Source: Elusimicrobia bacterium RIFOXYA12_FULL_51_18 (GTDB taxonomy: Bacteria; Elusimicrobiota; Elusimicrobia; Elusimicrobiales; UBA9959). From it: a stretch of DNA of 64,000 nt. The stretch lies in the NCBI GenBank assembly GCA_001800245.1, contig MGVA01000068.1, forward strand, positions 62,001 through 126,000. The letters run 5' to 3'. Below are positions 27,224 to 36,814 of the stretch, in pieces. The first letter of the stretch is position 1. The number at the start of each line of letters is the position of its first letter. The position numbers and the translations under genes were made by a program. The notes below the pieces were generated by a model that ran no database searches, had not been told where the DNA came from, and saw only the letters and a program-made list of their open reading frames with translations.

Positions 27224-28273
27224 ATGGAAAATGTCACTGTACTTTGGAATAATACAAATGGCACTGAATTCGAAAGAAGTATCCCATTGTTGTGGAGCGG
27301 AAAACGGAATGTAAAACTAGGCTTTAAAAATAACATAAATATCCTATTTCTTAACGGTTACAACCAATTGGGGAAGGGTTATATTGCCTCCTTGGAAAAT
27401 ATTGGATATGGTGTTCACGATGTTGCTGGAATTTATGAAAGATACGCTGCAAAATATAATCAATTAAATAGATTCGGCGATTACGGGAAGAAATGTTTCC
27501 TGAGGTGGCTAGTTATAAGAGATTTCTTTAATAAATCCTCGTTTATACATTACGATGGAGACATTCTTTTTAACGATAGCCCGGAACACCTGGGAGAAGC
27601 CTTGGGGAAATACACATTCGTCCTTCAGGGTTGCCCCGCTTTTGTTTCTGTCCATGACACGATTTGGTTAGATAAATACGAAAATGCATTGGGTAAATTT
27701 GTCAATGATCTCGAAGGCTATTCAGCAATGGCTTGGGAGCAACGAAAAGGATGGGAGGAGTCTTTTAAAATCAAATGGGCAGGCTCAAGATATGCCGAAG
27801 TTATATCGAGTGACCAGGATTTAATTTCACATCTTATTCATACCGATCAATTGCCGCAAACTGCTCCCGATATCGTTAAAGCAGCTGTACCAGGGGTTAT
27901 GCTCATTGAGAACCCCTTATATTTGTTCTCCCACCATGAAGGGATGTTGCCTCTTAAGTACACAAGAGTTAACTCAGTTGATTATTTCAATGGGGAAAAA
28001 GTGGGATTTTGGCATATACAGTCCTATTTTGCACATTATTTGAGTCAAGTGTACTTCAGAAAATGCTTTCTAAATGTGCCGCTGAGGGTTCCAAACTTGC
28101 TTGAGCCTATGCAAAAAATAGATAAAGTGATTTCCACATCTTTCCGCATAGCAAGTAGGTTGATACGGGGCAAGTCAAATAGGATTGATTTATACCGATA
28201 TTTCTTTGAAGAAAATGATTTGTCTGCTGTTTTCAATAATGCCATATTCTGGAAGAAGGTTTTTACGAAGTAA
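27224..28273 (+). CDS. Putative glycosyltransferase with DxD motif
   Basis: 349 residues with no close family that I can name. FIHYDGDILF carries a DxD motif (Asp111, Asp113) after an N-terminal α/β segment, as in GT-A transferases, and later residues include SSDQDLISHL and LFSHHEGMLPLKY. The order fits a nucleotide-sugar transferase acting in the cytoplasm. It is AT-rich like its neighbours. Confidence 0.6.
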   Translation: MENVTVLWNNTNGTEFERSIPLLWSGKRNVKLGFKNNINILFLNGYNQLGKGYIASLENIGYGVHDVAGIYERYAAKYNQLNRFGDYGKKCFLRWLVIRDFFNKSSFIHYDGDILFNDSPEHLGEALGKYTFVLQGCPAFVSVHDTIWLDKYENALGKFVNDLEGYSAMAWEQRKGWEESFKIKWAGSRYAEVISSDQDLISHLIHTDQLPQTAPDIVKAAVPGVMLIENPLYLFSHHEGMLPLKYTRVNSVDYFNGEKVGFWHIQSYFAHYLSQVYFRKCFLNVPLRVPNLLEPMQKIDKVISTSFRIASRLIRGKSNRIDLYRYFFEENDLSAVFNNAIFWKKVFTK

Positions 28274-28331
28274 TTCTTTTCATTATCCTGTGTGTTAGGG
28301 TTTGTTTTATATAAATTTAGGAACAACAACT

Positions 28332-29534
28332 ATGAAAGTCGCAGTTATCTTCGAAGACATACTTGATAGTGGAGGCGGATTTCAGCAGGCACTTTCGACT
28401 GCGTGCCTTTTAAATAAGCACCATGATACATACACATACGTCTTTTATACCACGCAGAAACAAAATATTGAAATATTAGGCAGGTCTGGGGCTGAAGCAC
28501 ATTTTCTTAATCCCCGTTCAATAAGTAATCTTATCTACAGGGTTTATGACAGGTTCTTTAAATATGGAACAGCTAGGCGATGGCTTCAGTTTATAAGCTT
28601 CAGCGAGTCTCCTTTCGAGAAGGTTCTTATTAATAATCAGGTAGATTTGATTTATTTCCTTCGCCCTTCAGCTCTTGTGTTATTCCTGGCTAAAACCAAT
28701 TATATTATCACAGTCTGGGACCTTTGCCACCGGGATCATCCTGAGTTTCCTGAAGTTAATTTCGAAGGGGAATTTGAGGGCCGAGAAAACTTATTAATAA
28801 ATACCCTTCATAAAGCTGTAGCAGTCTTGGCAGATTCGGAATCTGGCAAGGCCAATATTATACGACGATACGGATGTGATCCAGAGAGAATCTTCGTGGC
28901 CCAATTTCTTCCAGCAATCGGGATAAGGGCTGGCCAATTTATAGATATCAGGAAGAGATATTCCTTGAAGAATAAATATATCTTTTATCCAGCGCAATTC
29001 TGGTCGCATAAAAACCATATATATATCCTTGACGGATTGAAGCTGCTACGTCATAAATTCGGTGTGGAAATTGATGCTGTTTTTTCAGGATCTGATAAAG
29101 GAAATCTTCAATTTGTGCTTAATTACGCCAGGAAACTTGGACTAGAAAGCAATGTGCATTATGTCGGATTTGTTCCCACTGAAGAGATGTCTTCTTTTTA
29201 TAAGCACGCCGTCGCACTTGTTATGCCGACCTATTTCGGCCCAACTAACATTCCTCCTTTAGAGGCATTCACTCTGGGGTGTCCCGTTTGCTATTCTGAC
29301 CTTCCTGGATTGCGGGATCAGGTGCGCGATGCAGTATTCCTGATGGATTTGGATGAGCCGGAATCTATGGCGAACCATATTATGACTATACTGTCTGCCC
29401 CGGAGATTGTTCAAGAGAAAATAAACCGAGGCAAGCAGTTACTGTCGCAATGGACCGCAAATGACTATTGGAATGTCCTCCGTGAAATATTTGATAAATA
29501 TTCCATGAAAATGCGGTGTTGGAAAAATGAATAA
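28332..29534 (+). CDS. GT4-type glycosyltransferase
   Basis: 400 residues from the ATG at 28332, where VAVIFEDILDSGGGFQQAL forms the first Rossmann strand and glycine loop; ten upstream in-frame codons look non-coding. The GT-B C-terminal donor site is seen in YIFYPAQFWSHKNH, YVGFVPTEEMSSFYKHA and MPTYFGPTNIPPLEAFTLG, with the conserved Glu in PPLEA. It adds one sugar to the lipid-linked repeat unit; donor unknown. Confidence 0.88.
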   Translation: MKVAVIFEDILDSGGGFQQALSTACLLNKHHDTYTYVFYTTQKQNIEILGRSGAEAHFLNPRSISNLIYRVYDRFFKYGTARRWLQFISFSESPFEKVLINNQVDLIYFLRPSALVLFLAKTNYIITVWDLCHRDHPEFPEVNFEGEFEGRENLLINTLHKAVAVLADSESGKANIIRRYGCDPERIFVAQFLPAIGIRAGQFIDIRKRYSLKNKYIFYPAQFWSHKNHIYILDGLKLLRHKFGVEIDAVFSGSDKGNLQFVLNYARKLGLESNVHYVGFVPTEEMSSFYKHAVALVMPTYFGPTNIPPLEAFTLGCPVCYSDLPGLRDQVRDAVFLMDLDEPESMANHIMTILSAPEIVQEKINRGKQLLSQWTANDYWNVLREIFDKYSMKMRCWKNE

Positions 29535-29550
29535 GCCCTACAACTAAATC

Positions 29551-30783
29551 ATGAACAGTTATGTTATTTCTAATTTGTATTTTTATACAGTGCTTGGGGG
29601 CTATTTAATTGCTATCGCTTTATTCAATCTTTTGTATGGTGAGTCCGTTCCAGGAACAATAGGATATGTATTCGCGGTGCCAACTATAGTGTTTTGGGTT
29701 AGGTCAGCTTTGTTTTCAAAAAGATCTCGGCGATTACCTGCTTTCTTTTATAAATATATAGCATTTGGCGCTGTTTTCTTTGTTTGGGTGCTGTTTACTT
29801 CAATAGTAAACGGAATCAATGATGAGCAAATATTTAAGAAATTCTTTGTGTATTTTATGTCTTTTTCTATTATTCCTTATCTTACCGGTTTAGTAATAGC
29901 TTCACGCATTGATGAATTAAATGTGAAATGGGCTTATGTGGTTTGTCTGATTCTCATTGTATTAGGTGTTGCTTCAGGTATTGAGAATCGTGATTTGCTT
30001 CTCAATGGGAGTTATCGAATAACTGGTTACGCGAATTTGGGTGAAAATGATTATGGTGTCATCTTGGGTTGTTATTCGATAATTTCCTGTTTCGCGCTTT
30101 ATTGCTCTAATCTCAATCCGCTAGTTCGGATTGGCTCAATTTTGTTTTTGGTTATTGTCTCCCCAATTCTGGCATTTTATTCTGGATCTATGGGGGGACT
30201 TCTTTCATTGTATTCTGTATTGCTGCTTATTTTTTTACTTTCAGCGCTAAAGAATACAAATGCTTTTATTATGTTCTTCCTGAAAGCAATTGGGGTTGTG
30301 GGTTTATCGTTTATGTTATTTATGGCGGTCGTAAACTATGGAAAAAATACAGCTATTTTTGGCGGCGGTGAGAATATCTCTAAATATTTGGCTAGATTTG
30401 AAGCTATCGGAAATGCGGATTGGAGTAATATCGAGCAAGCAAGAAGTTCTTTGATGTCACTTTATTGGGGGCAATTCCTTGCCAATCCGCTAATAGGTAG
30501 CGGATTCGGTAATCGCGAGGGAGTGAGAAGTGACCCACATAATTTTATTATAGAACTTCTTGGCGAAACTGGTTTGGTCTCTCTTTTGCTCTTCTTGGTT
30601 ATTTTCTTGCCAGGCCTTAGAAAATCCTTTTATATACTAAAAAGCTATGGAAGAAATAGTGTCTTGTATTTAATTGCGGTGGCTTTTATTGCTTACTCTT
30701 GTGAATCATTATTCTCCGGGAGTATTTTTATTAATCCGCTTTTATGGATGCTTATGGGGATTCTCCCAAGTCAGCGAGTATGA
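29551..30783 (+). CDS. wzy: O-antigen polymerase (Wzy)
   Basis: 410 residues with about 11 membrane helices and a periplasmic loop between about residues 268 and 335 that contains SGFGNREGVRSDPHNFIIELLGETGLVSL, matching the Wzy_C core. It would polymerise repeat units flipped by Wzx. The protein is separate from the ligase at 8326, giving the locus one polymerase and one ligase-like enzyme. The next gene starts one base after its stop. Confidence 0.85.
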   Translation: MNSYVISNLYFYTVLGGYLIAIALFNLLYGESVPGTIGYVFAVPTIVFWVRSALFSKRSRRLPAFFYKYIAFGAVFFVWVLFTSIVNGINDEQIFKKFFVYFMSFSIIPYLTGLVIASRIDELNVKWAYVVCLILIVLGVASGIENRDLLLNGSYRITGYANLGENDYGVILGCYSIISCFALYCSNLNPLVRIGSILFLVIVSPILAFYSGSMGGLLSLYSVLLLIFLLSALKNTNAFIMFFLKAIGVVGLSFMLFMAVVNYGKNTAIFGGGENISKYLARFEAIGNADWSNIEQARSSLMSLYWGQFLANPLIGSGFGNREGVRSDPHNFIIELLGETGLVSLLLFLVIFLPGLRKSFYILKSYGRNSVLYLIAVAFIAYSCESLFSGSIFINPLLWMLMGILPSQRV

Positions 30784-30784
30784 A

Positions 30785-31969
30785 ATGAAAATATGTCTTA
30801 TATTTGGCACATATCCACCGATGAAAGATGGCGGTGCTGGCTTTGTTTACAATCTAGTTAACGCTTTAACCGCATTAGGGGTATCAGTGTCTGTCTTAAC
30901 CTCAGGGAAAGTTAGAGAATCCTTTTTAAGAACGCCTGGCGTTACAGTTTTTCCTGTAATTGATGATTGGGCGGGGCTGGACGGATTTTATGCAATGAGA
31001 AAAGCCATTACATCTATTAACCCGGATGTTATACATGTAATATACCCAAGTTCTTTTTTCGGGAATAATTATAAACTTCCTTTTTTTATCAAATTATTTT
31101 TTAGAAGACCTGTAGTCGTTACCATGTTTTCAATGTTTAAAACCGGTTCATATTTCACTACAAAATTAGGAATACTTGCTTTAATTTTATCAGCAGATTA
31201 TCTTATGTCTCATGATTTTCTGTATATACAATTCCTTAAGAAGTATTTATTCTTTAAAAAAAAGAGAATATCTTTTGTGCCGGTGGGAAACAATCTTCTA
31301 TCGACTCTTGCTAATGTTGATAAATATCAGCTTAGGGGGCAATGCGATTTAGAGCAAGATAAGATTTATTTAGCTTTTTCGGGGCAAATAGATGTTTCAA
31401 AAGGAGTGGAAACTCTCTTGCGCGCGCTTAAAATTCTTCATAAAAACGGTTACTCTACAGTAAGATTATTGATGGTGGGCTCCGGTGACCGTATACGTGC
31501 GAGTGAAGGTGAAGGCTATGATGAAAAATATTCAGATTACAGCCGGAAAATATTTAGTTTGATGCATGACCTCTGTTTGCAAGATAAAATAGTGTGGACT
31601 GGATATGTCAGTGCCGATAAATTCAACGAATATATGAAATGTGCGGATCTGGCGGTCTTCCCTTTTAAGGCAAATGTTATCGGGCGCAGCAGTCTAATTA
31701 ATGCCTTGTCTTTGGGGCTACCCGTTATTACTACTGTTGATCATTCGGGTAACCTATTAAAAGATAAGTATAATATTCTAATGGTTAATTCTGGTAATCC
31801 CCAAGAGTTGGCGGCCGCAGTCGTGTGCTTGTTAAAATCCCCCACATTAACGAAGAATATTGCTGCCGGCGGGAGAGAATTATTCCAAAATGTTTTTACG
31901 TGGGAGGCGATTGCGGAAAAAACGCTTGAAATATATGGCAAAGCCATGCGTAGGGGCTGGTTCAAATAA
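30785..31969 (+). CDS. GT4-type glycosyltransferase
   Basis: 394 residues from the ATG at 30785, just after the wzy stop; an earlier in-frame ATG at 30674 would read over the wzy end. N-terminal ICLIFGTYPPMKDGGAGFVYNL (acceptor domain); C-terminal donor domain with FSGQIDVSKGVETLLRAL, GYVSADKFNEYMKCADLAVFPF and INALSLGLPVITT. The usual E-x7-E donor motif is replaced by RSSLINALSLG, which is unusual but seen in some members. Confidence 0.85.
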   Translation: MKICLIFGTYPPMKDGGAGFVYNLVNALTALGVSVSVLTSGKVRESFLRTPGVTVFPVIDDWAGLDGFYAMRKAITSINPDVIHVIYPSSFFGNNYKLPFFIKLFFRRPVVVTMFSMFKTGSYFTTKLGILALILSADYLMSHDFLYIQFLKKYLFFKKKRISFVPVGNNLLSTLANVDKYQLRGQCDLEQDKIYLAFSGQIDVSKGVETLLRALKILHKNGYSTVRLLMVGSGDRIRASEGEGYDEKYSDYSRKIFSLMHDLCLQDKIVWTGYVSADKFNEYMKCADLAVFPFKANVIGRSSLINALSLGLPVITTVDHSGNLLKDKYNILMVNSGNPQELAAAVVCLLKSPTLTKNIAAGGRELFQNVFTWEAIAEKTLEIYGKAMRRGWFK

Positions 31970-31970
31970 T

Positions 31971-32600
31971 ATGAATATAGATGGCACTCGCTATGGAGAA
32001 GCTTTAGCTCTTTTGAAAAAAGGGGAGAAACTTCTTGATGTCGGTTGTGGGAAAGGTTTGTTCTCCAAATTGGCAATGCCGTATTTTAAGTCTGTCGCTG
32101 GAATCGACGTGTCTGAGCAGGCTTTGCTGGGGTTAGACGCATTAGGCATTAAGACCTATGCCGTCGATTTAGATAAAGACCTAATGCCACTTGAGAACGA
32201 GACGTTCAACTCGTTAGTTTGCCTGGATGTTATAGAGCATGTTTTAGAGCCGGAAAAATTCGTCCGTGAGTGTGCTCGCGTCCTTGCTAATGGCGGGCAA
32301 ATTATTATCTCAACTCCGAATATAAGGTATTTAAAACATTTGCTTGTCCTGGGCTTTTGTGGAAGATTTCCTCGTACCTCATCCGATATATCTAGATATG
32401 ACGGTGGACATCTGCATTATTTCACGATTTCAGATATTGAGAAGATCTTGCTCTTGTGTGGGTTCAAAATCGTGGCAACAAATGGTGTTATTCCTAGCCC
32501 TTACTTGGCATTTCTGCGGCCATTCAAGAAATTATGGTTTATTAAGGAGTTCTTTTCTGCAGGGTTTATCATCGAGGCTGTTAAATCTGGCGTAAGATAA
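31971..32600 (+). CDS. SAM-dependent methyltransferase
   Basis: 209 residues from the ATG at 31971, one base after the preceding stop. KLLDVGCGKGLFSKLA is motif I, CLDVIEHVLEPEKFVRECARVL and GGQIIISTPNIRYLKHL are motifs II and III of the Methyltransf_11/23 type found in O-antigen loci. Substrate unknown, probably a sugar hydroxyl. The next 170 bases contain no gene that I can see. Confidence 0.85.
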   Translation: MNIDGTRYGEALALLKKGEKLLDVGCGKGLFSKLAMPYFKSVAGIDVSEQALLGLDALGIKTYAVDLDKDLMPLENETFNSLVCLDVIEHVLEPEKFVRECARVLANGGQIIISTPNIRYLKHLLVLGFCGRFPRTSSDISRYDGGHLHYFTISDIEKILLLCGFKIVATNGVIPSPYLAFLRPFKKLWFIKEFFSAGFIIEAVKSGVR

Positions 32601-32773
32601 CTGTATTTGTGTTCCATTGGTTTATGTAAATATTTAACGATCTTCACCTGCATCTTCAATTTCACAAATTTGTGCTGATTGCAAATGATTAAATCAGGGC
32701 CTTAAATCAAAGAACTCGCGAATACTGTTTGCTTAATCACACTTGATATGGATTAGTGGTGTCAGGAACTACC

Positions 32774-33784
32774 ATGGCACTTATTACATATAATGATAAA
32801 ATTAATACTTTTCGTGCGATAACCTCAGATTTGTTGTCGTGTAATATCTCATTGTCTGAATTAGCTGGGAAATCGATAAGTATTAGTCGGCAAACTGACC
32901 CAATCATCTCCTCGCCATCGTATTTTATCCTGAAAGCCTTCCGAGTTTTAGGAATGGATAAATATCATATCAAAGTAGTCCAAAGAAATTTGCGTATTCG
33001 CGATTTTGTCCGTAAGCGCTTATGTATATCTGGACAGCAAGTTTGCGCGAATCCAGTTTTTATCCTGAGAGTTGACGACTTTCCAAGATGGGACATCCCC
33101 TCCAGGGATTACAGGATTTTCCATAATATTCTTAAAGAGTGGTCTATCCCATATTTATTGGGTGTGACTCCAAAACTGTGTGAATTTCCTTTAGATCCCG
33201 ACTGTTGTAACTTCCGTAGTCTAAACGAGGATGAGAGCGCAATTTTAAATGAGGTAGCAGAATCCGGGGCGGAATTCGCAGTTCATGGCTGTACTCACAA
33301 AACAATAGCCGCCTTGCGCCATTCGGAGATAGTCGGAATTGGTCCTTTGGCACTTAATAGACTTATACAAATGGCGCTGTTTGAATTTGATAAGGCAGGG
33401 TTAGTAACAAATTATTTCATCCCGCCTTTTAATAGTATTGATTCACAATCATTTGCTGAGTTGTCTAAGTATTTTAAGGTAATCTGTGGAGGTCCTGAGA
33501 GTATTCCGGAAATGGGATTGACAATTTCCCCGGTTATTGTTAATGACACTATTTTTATGCCAAGTTATCGTCCAGCTTATGGGCGTGCCTTCGAAGTCGC
33601 TAGATTTGTTGAAGAAATATCTAATCTAGCTGAGCCCGTGATTGTCCCATTGACTTTGCATTGGGCATGGGAGAGGGATAACAACTTTGTTGATGTGAAA
33701 AGATTGTGCTCTCTTTTGTCTGGAAAAGTTGCGACTTGGAGTTCCGTTGCAGGTACAATCTTTAAAAGTCTAAAGGTAAAATAA
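32774..33784 (+). CDS. Polysaccharide deacetylase-like protein (NodB/DUF2334 fold)
   Basis: 336 residues from the ATG at 32774; a GTG at 32756 is possible. The catalytic core is recognisable: FILRVDDFPRWD (the Asp-Asp base and metal ligand) and FAVHGCTH (His-x3-His metal pair), then YFIPPFNSIDSQSF as the substrate-groove strand. Such enzymes remove N- or O-acetyl groups from glycans. There is no signal peptide, so it may act on a nucleotide- or lipid-linked sugar in the cytoplasm. Its stop overlaps the next start (TAATG). Confidence 0.78.
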   Translation: MALITYNDKINTFRAITSDLLSCNISLSELAGKSISISRQTDPIISSPSYFILKAFRVLGMDKYHIKVVQRNLRIRDFVRKRLCISGQQVCANPVFILRVDDFPRWDIPSRDYRIFHNILKEWSIPYLLGVTPKLCEFPLDPDCCNFRSLNEDESAILNEVAESGAEFAVHGCTHKTIAALRHSEIVGIGPLALNRLIQMALFEFDKAGLVTNYFIPPFNSIDSQSFAELSKYFKVICGGPESIPEMGLTISPVIVNDTIFMPSYRPAYGRAFEVARFVEEISNLAEPVIVPLTLHWAWERDNNFVDVKRLCSLLSGKVATWSSVAGTIFKSLKVK

Positions 33785-34650
33785 TGAAAATAGAGGAAAT
33801 ACAGGATTTATTGGTTTGTCCAGATGATGGACAGGGTTTAAGTAGCGCCATAGATGGTTCATTATCGTGTGTGAGTTGTGGTAAAAATTTTAAGTACATA
33901 GATAAATCATTTTTAGAAATCCTGCCATTAAAATTCAGCGATTGGGATGCGGATTCAGCAAGGATGCGCGAAATCGAAGGCGCATATCGGAATATGTTTC
34001 AAAGCAGTTTTTCCTGGGGTGTTCCTTCACACATGTGGGGAGAACTAGATAAAGCTTCAATGGGGTATCAGTGTTTTGTCCGTGCCGAAAGGCGGAAAAT
34101 ATTAAACATGCTTAAACCGGCCAAGGATTCAATCGCTGTGGATGTTTCTGCATGCGCCGGGAACTATTCTTGTTTTCTCGCTGAGTATGTTAAGGTTATG
34201 TTCCATTGTGATCTTCATTCTCCATCTTTGGTCTACGCATACAGACATAAGCGTGATAACATGTTCTTTTTGCGTTCCCCTTATCACAATATTCCATTAA
34301 AAAATGCAGCATTTGATTATGTGTTTTGCACAGATACGATAATACGTGGATTCTCTCATGATTTGAAATTATTGTCAGAGATTTATAGATTGCTGAAAAA
34401 AGGAGGGAAAGCTGTTGTTGATTTTCATAATAAAAACTGGATAACGTCCTCTGAATCGGTACGGTTTTATTCTCCGGCAGATATAGAAGTGCTTATGCGC
34501 ATGGCCGGGATTGACAACTACTCTGTGACTCCCTTTGGCTATGTCCCGCTTAAAACTATCATACATAAGGCAAGTTACGAGATTCTGGACAATATCTGTG
34601 GTTTCTTCCTGCCGTGCCAGAGGAATCTCGTTGTAATTATTAAAGAATAA
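33784..34650 (+). CDS. Methyltransferase with Trm112-like N-terminus
   Basis: 288 residues. Residues 1-45 resemble the Trm112/UPF0434 zinc knuckle (LLVCPDDG, LSCVSCGKNF) but with only three Cys (12, 29, 32). The methyltransferase core follows, with a divergent motif I (VDVSACAGNYSCFLAEY), FDYVFCTDTIIRGFSHD and LLKKGGKAVVDFHNK. Overlapping starts and stops (TAATG on both sides) couple it to its neighbours. Substrate unknown. Confidence 0.8.
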   Translation: MKIEEIQDLLVCPDDGQGLSSAIDGSLSCVSCGKNFKYIDKSFLEILPLKFSDWDADSARMREIEGAYRNMFQSSFSWGVPSHMWGELDKASMGYQCFVRAERRKILNMLKPAKDSIAVDVSACAGNYSCFLAEYVKVMFHCDLHSPSLVYAYRHKRDNMFFLRSPYHNIPLKNAAFDYVFCTDTIIRGFSHDLKLLSEIYRLLKKGGKAVVDFHNKNWITSSESVRFYSPADIEVLMRMAGIDNYSVTPFGYVPLKTIIHKASYEILDNICGFFLPCQRNLVVIIKE

Positions 34651-35786
34651 TGAAAAACGCGCTTTTCGTAATAACATCAAATGTGAGCGGGGGGGGTGAG
34701 CTTTTTTTTCTTGAGATGGTTTCACGCTTGGACCGGACCAAATTTAGGGTTTTCGTTGCTTGTCCAAAAAGCTGCTATATTTGGAATGAACTTTGTGTGA
34801 ACCAGGATATCTATCTGAAAGAACTTCCTATCGGTCCTAAACTCGGGATAAAAACTATTCTGGATATCGCGTTATGGCCGATTTACCTGGTTCATTTCTT
34901 AACGCTTTTCTTGAAGTTGAATAAGAAAGATAGCATAGATTTCTGCTTTTTTCAATACAAGAAAGAACAACTTATAGGCTCAATCGCTGCTTTCTTCTTT
35001 GGAATACCAGTTTTTTGGGTCGAACATACCCCTGTGTATAACATGTCTTTCGGAATAGCAAGATTGCTGAAGCCATTCTACAGATTTGTGGGGAAATTAG
35101 CGGTTACAAAACTAATCGTGTTTTCAAAAAAAGCTGCTGATTCTTTGACCAAAATCAGAATTCCTGAAAAGAAGATTCGCATTTTGAATATAGGTGTTGA
35201 CCTAACCATCTATAAGGGTGCTTCTAATTTCGGATTGAGTAGTAAAATTAAAGTTGTAGGCGTTGTTTCGCGTCTAGCGACTAATAAGGGCATCGAAAAT
35301 GTAATCGGGGCTATGCCGCAGATATTACGCAAGTATCCCGATGTGGAATTGCATATCGCCGGTACTGGGAATTTTGCTCTCAGCTTGAAGAAGTTATCTG
35401 AAGATCTTGCTCTTGGCGAAAAAGTTAAGTTTTATGGCTATATCCATAATTCAAAAATTCCTGAATTTCTGGATCATGTTCACGTGTATGTTATGCCATC
35501 TTATTCTGAGGGAACTCCGTTGTCGCTGATTGAAGCTATGGCTGCCGCGAAAGTAATTATAGCCACTGATGTTGGTGCTGTAACAGAAATGATGCGGGAT
35601 GGGTTTGATGGACTTATTGTTAGTGCGCAATCTACTTCCGCGATAGCAGATTCTATTTTGAGAGTATTTGGAAATTGGGATAGCTATCAGCAATTAGGTC
35701 TGAATGCTAGGAAAACAGCGCTTGTTAGTTTTGATATAAATAGAACAGTACGTTCGTTCGAAGATGTTTTCATGGAAAATACCTGA
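34650..35786 (+). CDS. GT4-type glycosyltransferase
   Basis: 378 residues. N-terminal ITSNVSGGGELFFLEMVSRL forms the acceptor-domain loop; VVGVVSRLATNKGIENVIGA, LHIAGTG and the donor motif SYSEGTPLSLIEAMAA (E-x7-E) complete a canonical GT4 enzyme. HTPVYNMSFGIARLLKPFYR is typical of sugar transferases in O-antigen loci. Its start overlaps the previous stop as TAATG. Confidence 0.9.
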   Translation: MKNALFVITSNVSGGGELFFLEMVSRLDRTKFRVFVACPKSCYIWNELCVNQDIYLKELPIGPKLGIKTILDIALWPIYLVHFLTLFLKLNKKDSIDFCFFQYKKEQLIGSIAAFFFGIPVFWVEHTPVYNMSFGIARLLKPFYRFVGKLAVTKLIVFSKKAADSLTKIRIPEKKIRILNIGVDLTIYKGASNFGLSSKIKVVGVVSRLATNKGIENVIGAMPQILRKYPDVELHIAGTGNFALSLKKLSEDLALGEKVKFYGYIHNSKIPEFLDHVHVYVMPSYSEGTPLSLIEAMAAAKVIIATDVGAVTEMMRDGFDGLIVSAQSTSAIADSILRVFGNWDSYQQLGLNARKTALVSFDINRTVRSFEDVFMENT

Positions 35787-35830
35787 AATATCGCTGATTC
35801 GGCAGGCTTTATTTAGGTTCTTAAGTTAAT

Positions 35831-36778
35831 ATGAAAAATATCCTAATACTCGGCGGCCTTGGGTTCATTGGAAGAAATCTGGTTGAGGAATTATATAATC
35901 CCCTGGACTATTCATTAATAGTTTTTGACGCCCCGACTGCTCAGGCTGCAAGTGGAAATGTCCCAGCACAGTTTATATTTTATGGCGGGGATTTTAATCT
36001 TGAATCTGATCTTGAAAGGGTTTTTAAGGAAAATGCAATAGACTTAGTTGTACACTTTATCTCCACTACAATACCTGCCGGATCAACGGGCGCAGAAATT
36101 GTTTATGATATTGAGTCTAATCTTGTTCCAACCGTGAAATTATTGGGCCTTATGCGTAAGTACCTGGTTCGCAAAATAGTTTTTGCTTCTTCCGGAGGCA
36201 CAGTGTACGGCCTTCCTCTAACTAATCTTTCCTCTCGCAATATCCCGGAGACTAGCGAAACTAACCCAATTTGCTCTCACGGGGCGGTTAAACTTGCAAT
36301 CGAGAAATATATCTGCCTGAGCTCGTATCTTTATGATGTGCAGTATCTGATTCTGCGAATATCCAATCCTTACGGAGAACACCATTCTTCGTTAAGGCAA
36401 GGGCTTATCAATGTTACCCTTAAAAAAGCGATAAATAATCAGACGCTTAGAATATGGGGCGACGGTGAAATCGTACGTGACTATATATACGTTAAAGACT
36501 GCGTGAAAGTTATTAAGCAGCTTATAGACAAGGGGGCTTCGGGAGAGATATTGAATATCGGTTCTGGAGTAGGGTACTCCATTAATGAAATTGTGGCTAT
36601 TGTACAGAATGTCGCGGGCGATTTTAAGGTAGAGAGGGAAAAGGCACGTAAATTTGACGTCCCGAGGTCTGTTTTGGATATTAGCAAGCTTAAGGCCTTG
36701 GTCGATTTCCAGCCTACAGATATTCATTCTGGAATAAAAAAGACTTTTGATTGGATTATGAAAAATCGGCCAGCATGA
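35831..36778 (+). CDS. NAD-dependent epimerase/dehydratase with His in place of catalytic Tyr
   Basis: 315 residues, extended SDR family. ILGGLGFIGRNL is the NAD loop; VVHFISTTIP, VFASSGGTVYG and the LRISNPYGEHH block resemble UDP-glucose 4-epimerases. The expected YxxxK reads H-G-A-V-K (His150, Lys154) in PICSHGAVKLAIEKY, a single-base change from Tyr. Either the enzyme is inactive, or it works differently. It may make UDP-galactose or a related sugar. Confidence 0.82.
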   Translation: MKNILILGGLGFIGRNLVEELYNPLDYSLIVFDAPTAQAASGNVPAQFIFYGGDFNLESDLERVFKENAIDLVVHFISTTIPAGSTGAEIVYDIESNLVPTVKLLGLMRKYLVRKIVFASSGGTVYGLPLTNLSSRNIPETSETNPICSHGAVKLAIEKYICLSSYLYDVQYLILRISNPYGEHHSSLRQGLINVTLKKAINNQTLRIWGDGEIVRDYIYVKDCVKVIKQLIDKGASGEILNIGSGVGYSINEIVAIVQNVAGDFKVEREKARKFDVPRSVLDISKLKALVDFQPTDIHSGIKKTFDWIMKNRPA

Positions 36779-36814
36779 CTCCTGCCCCAATTCGGTAAAT
36801 AGTGGGCCATTCTG

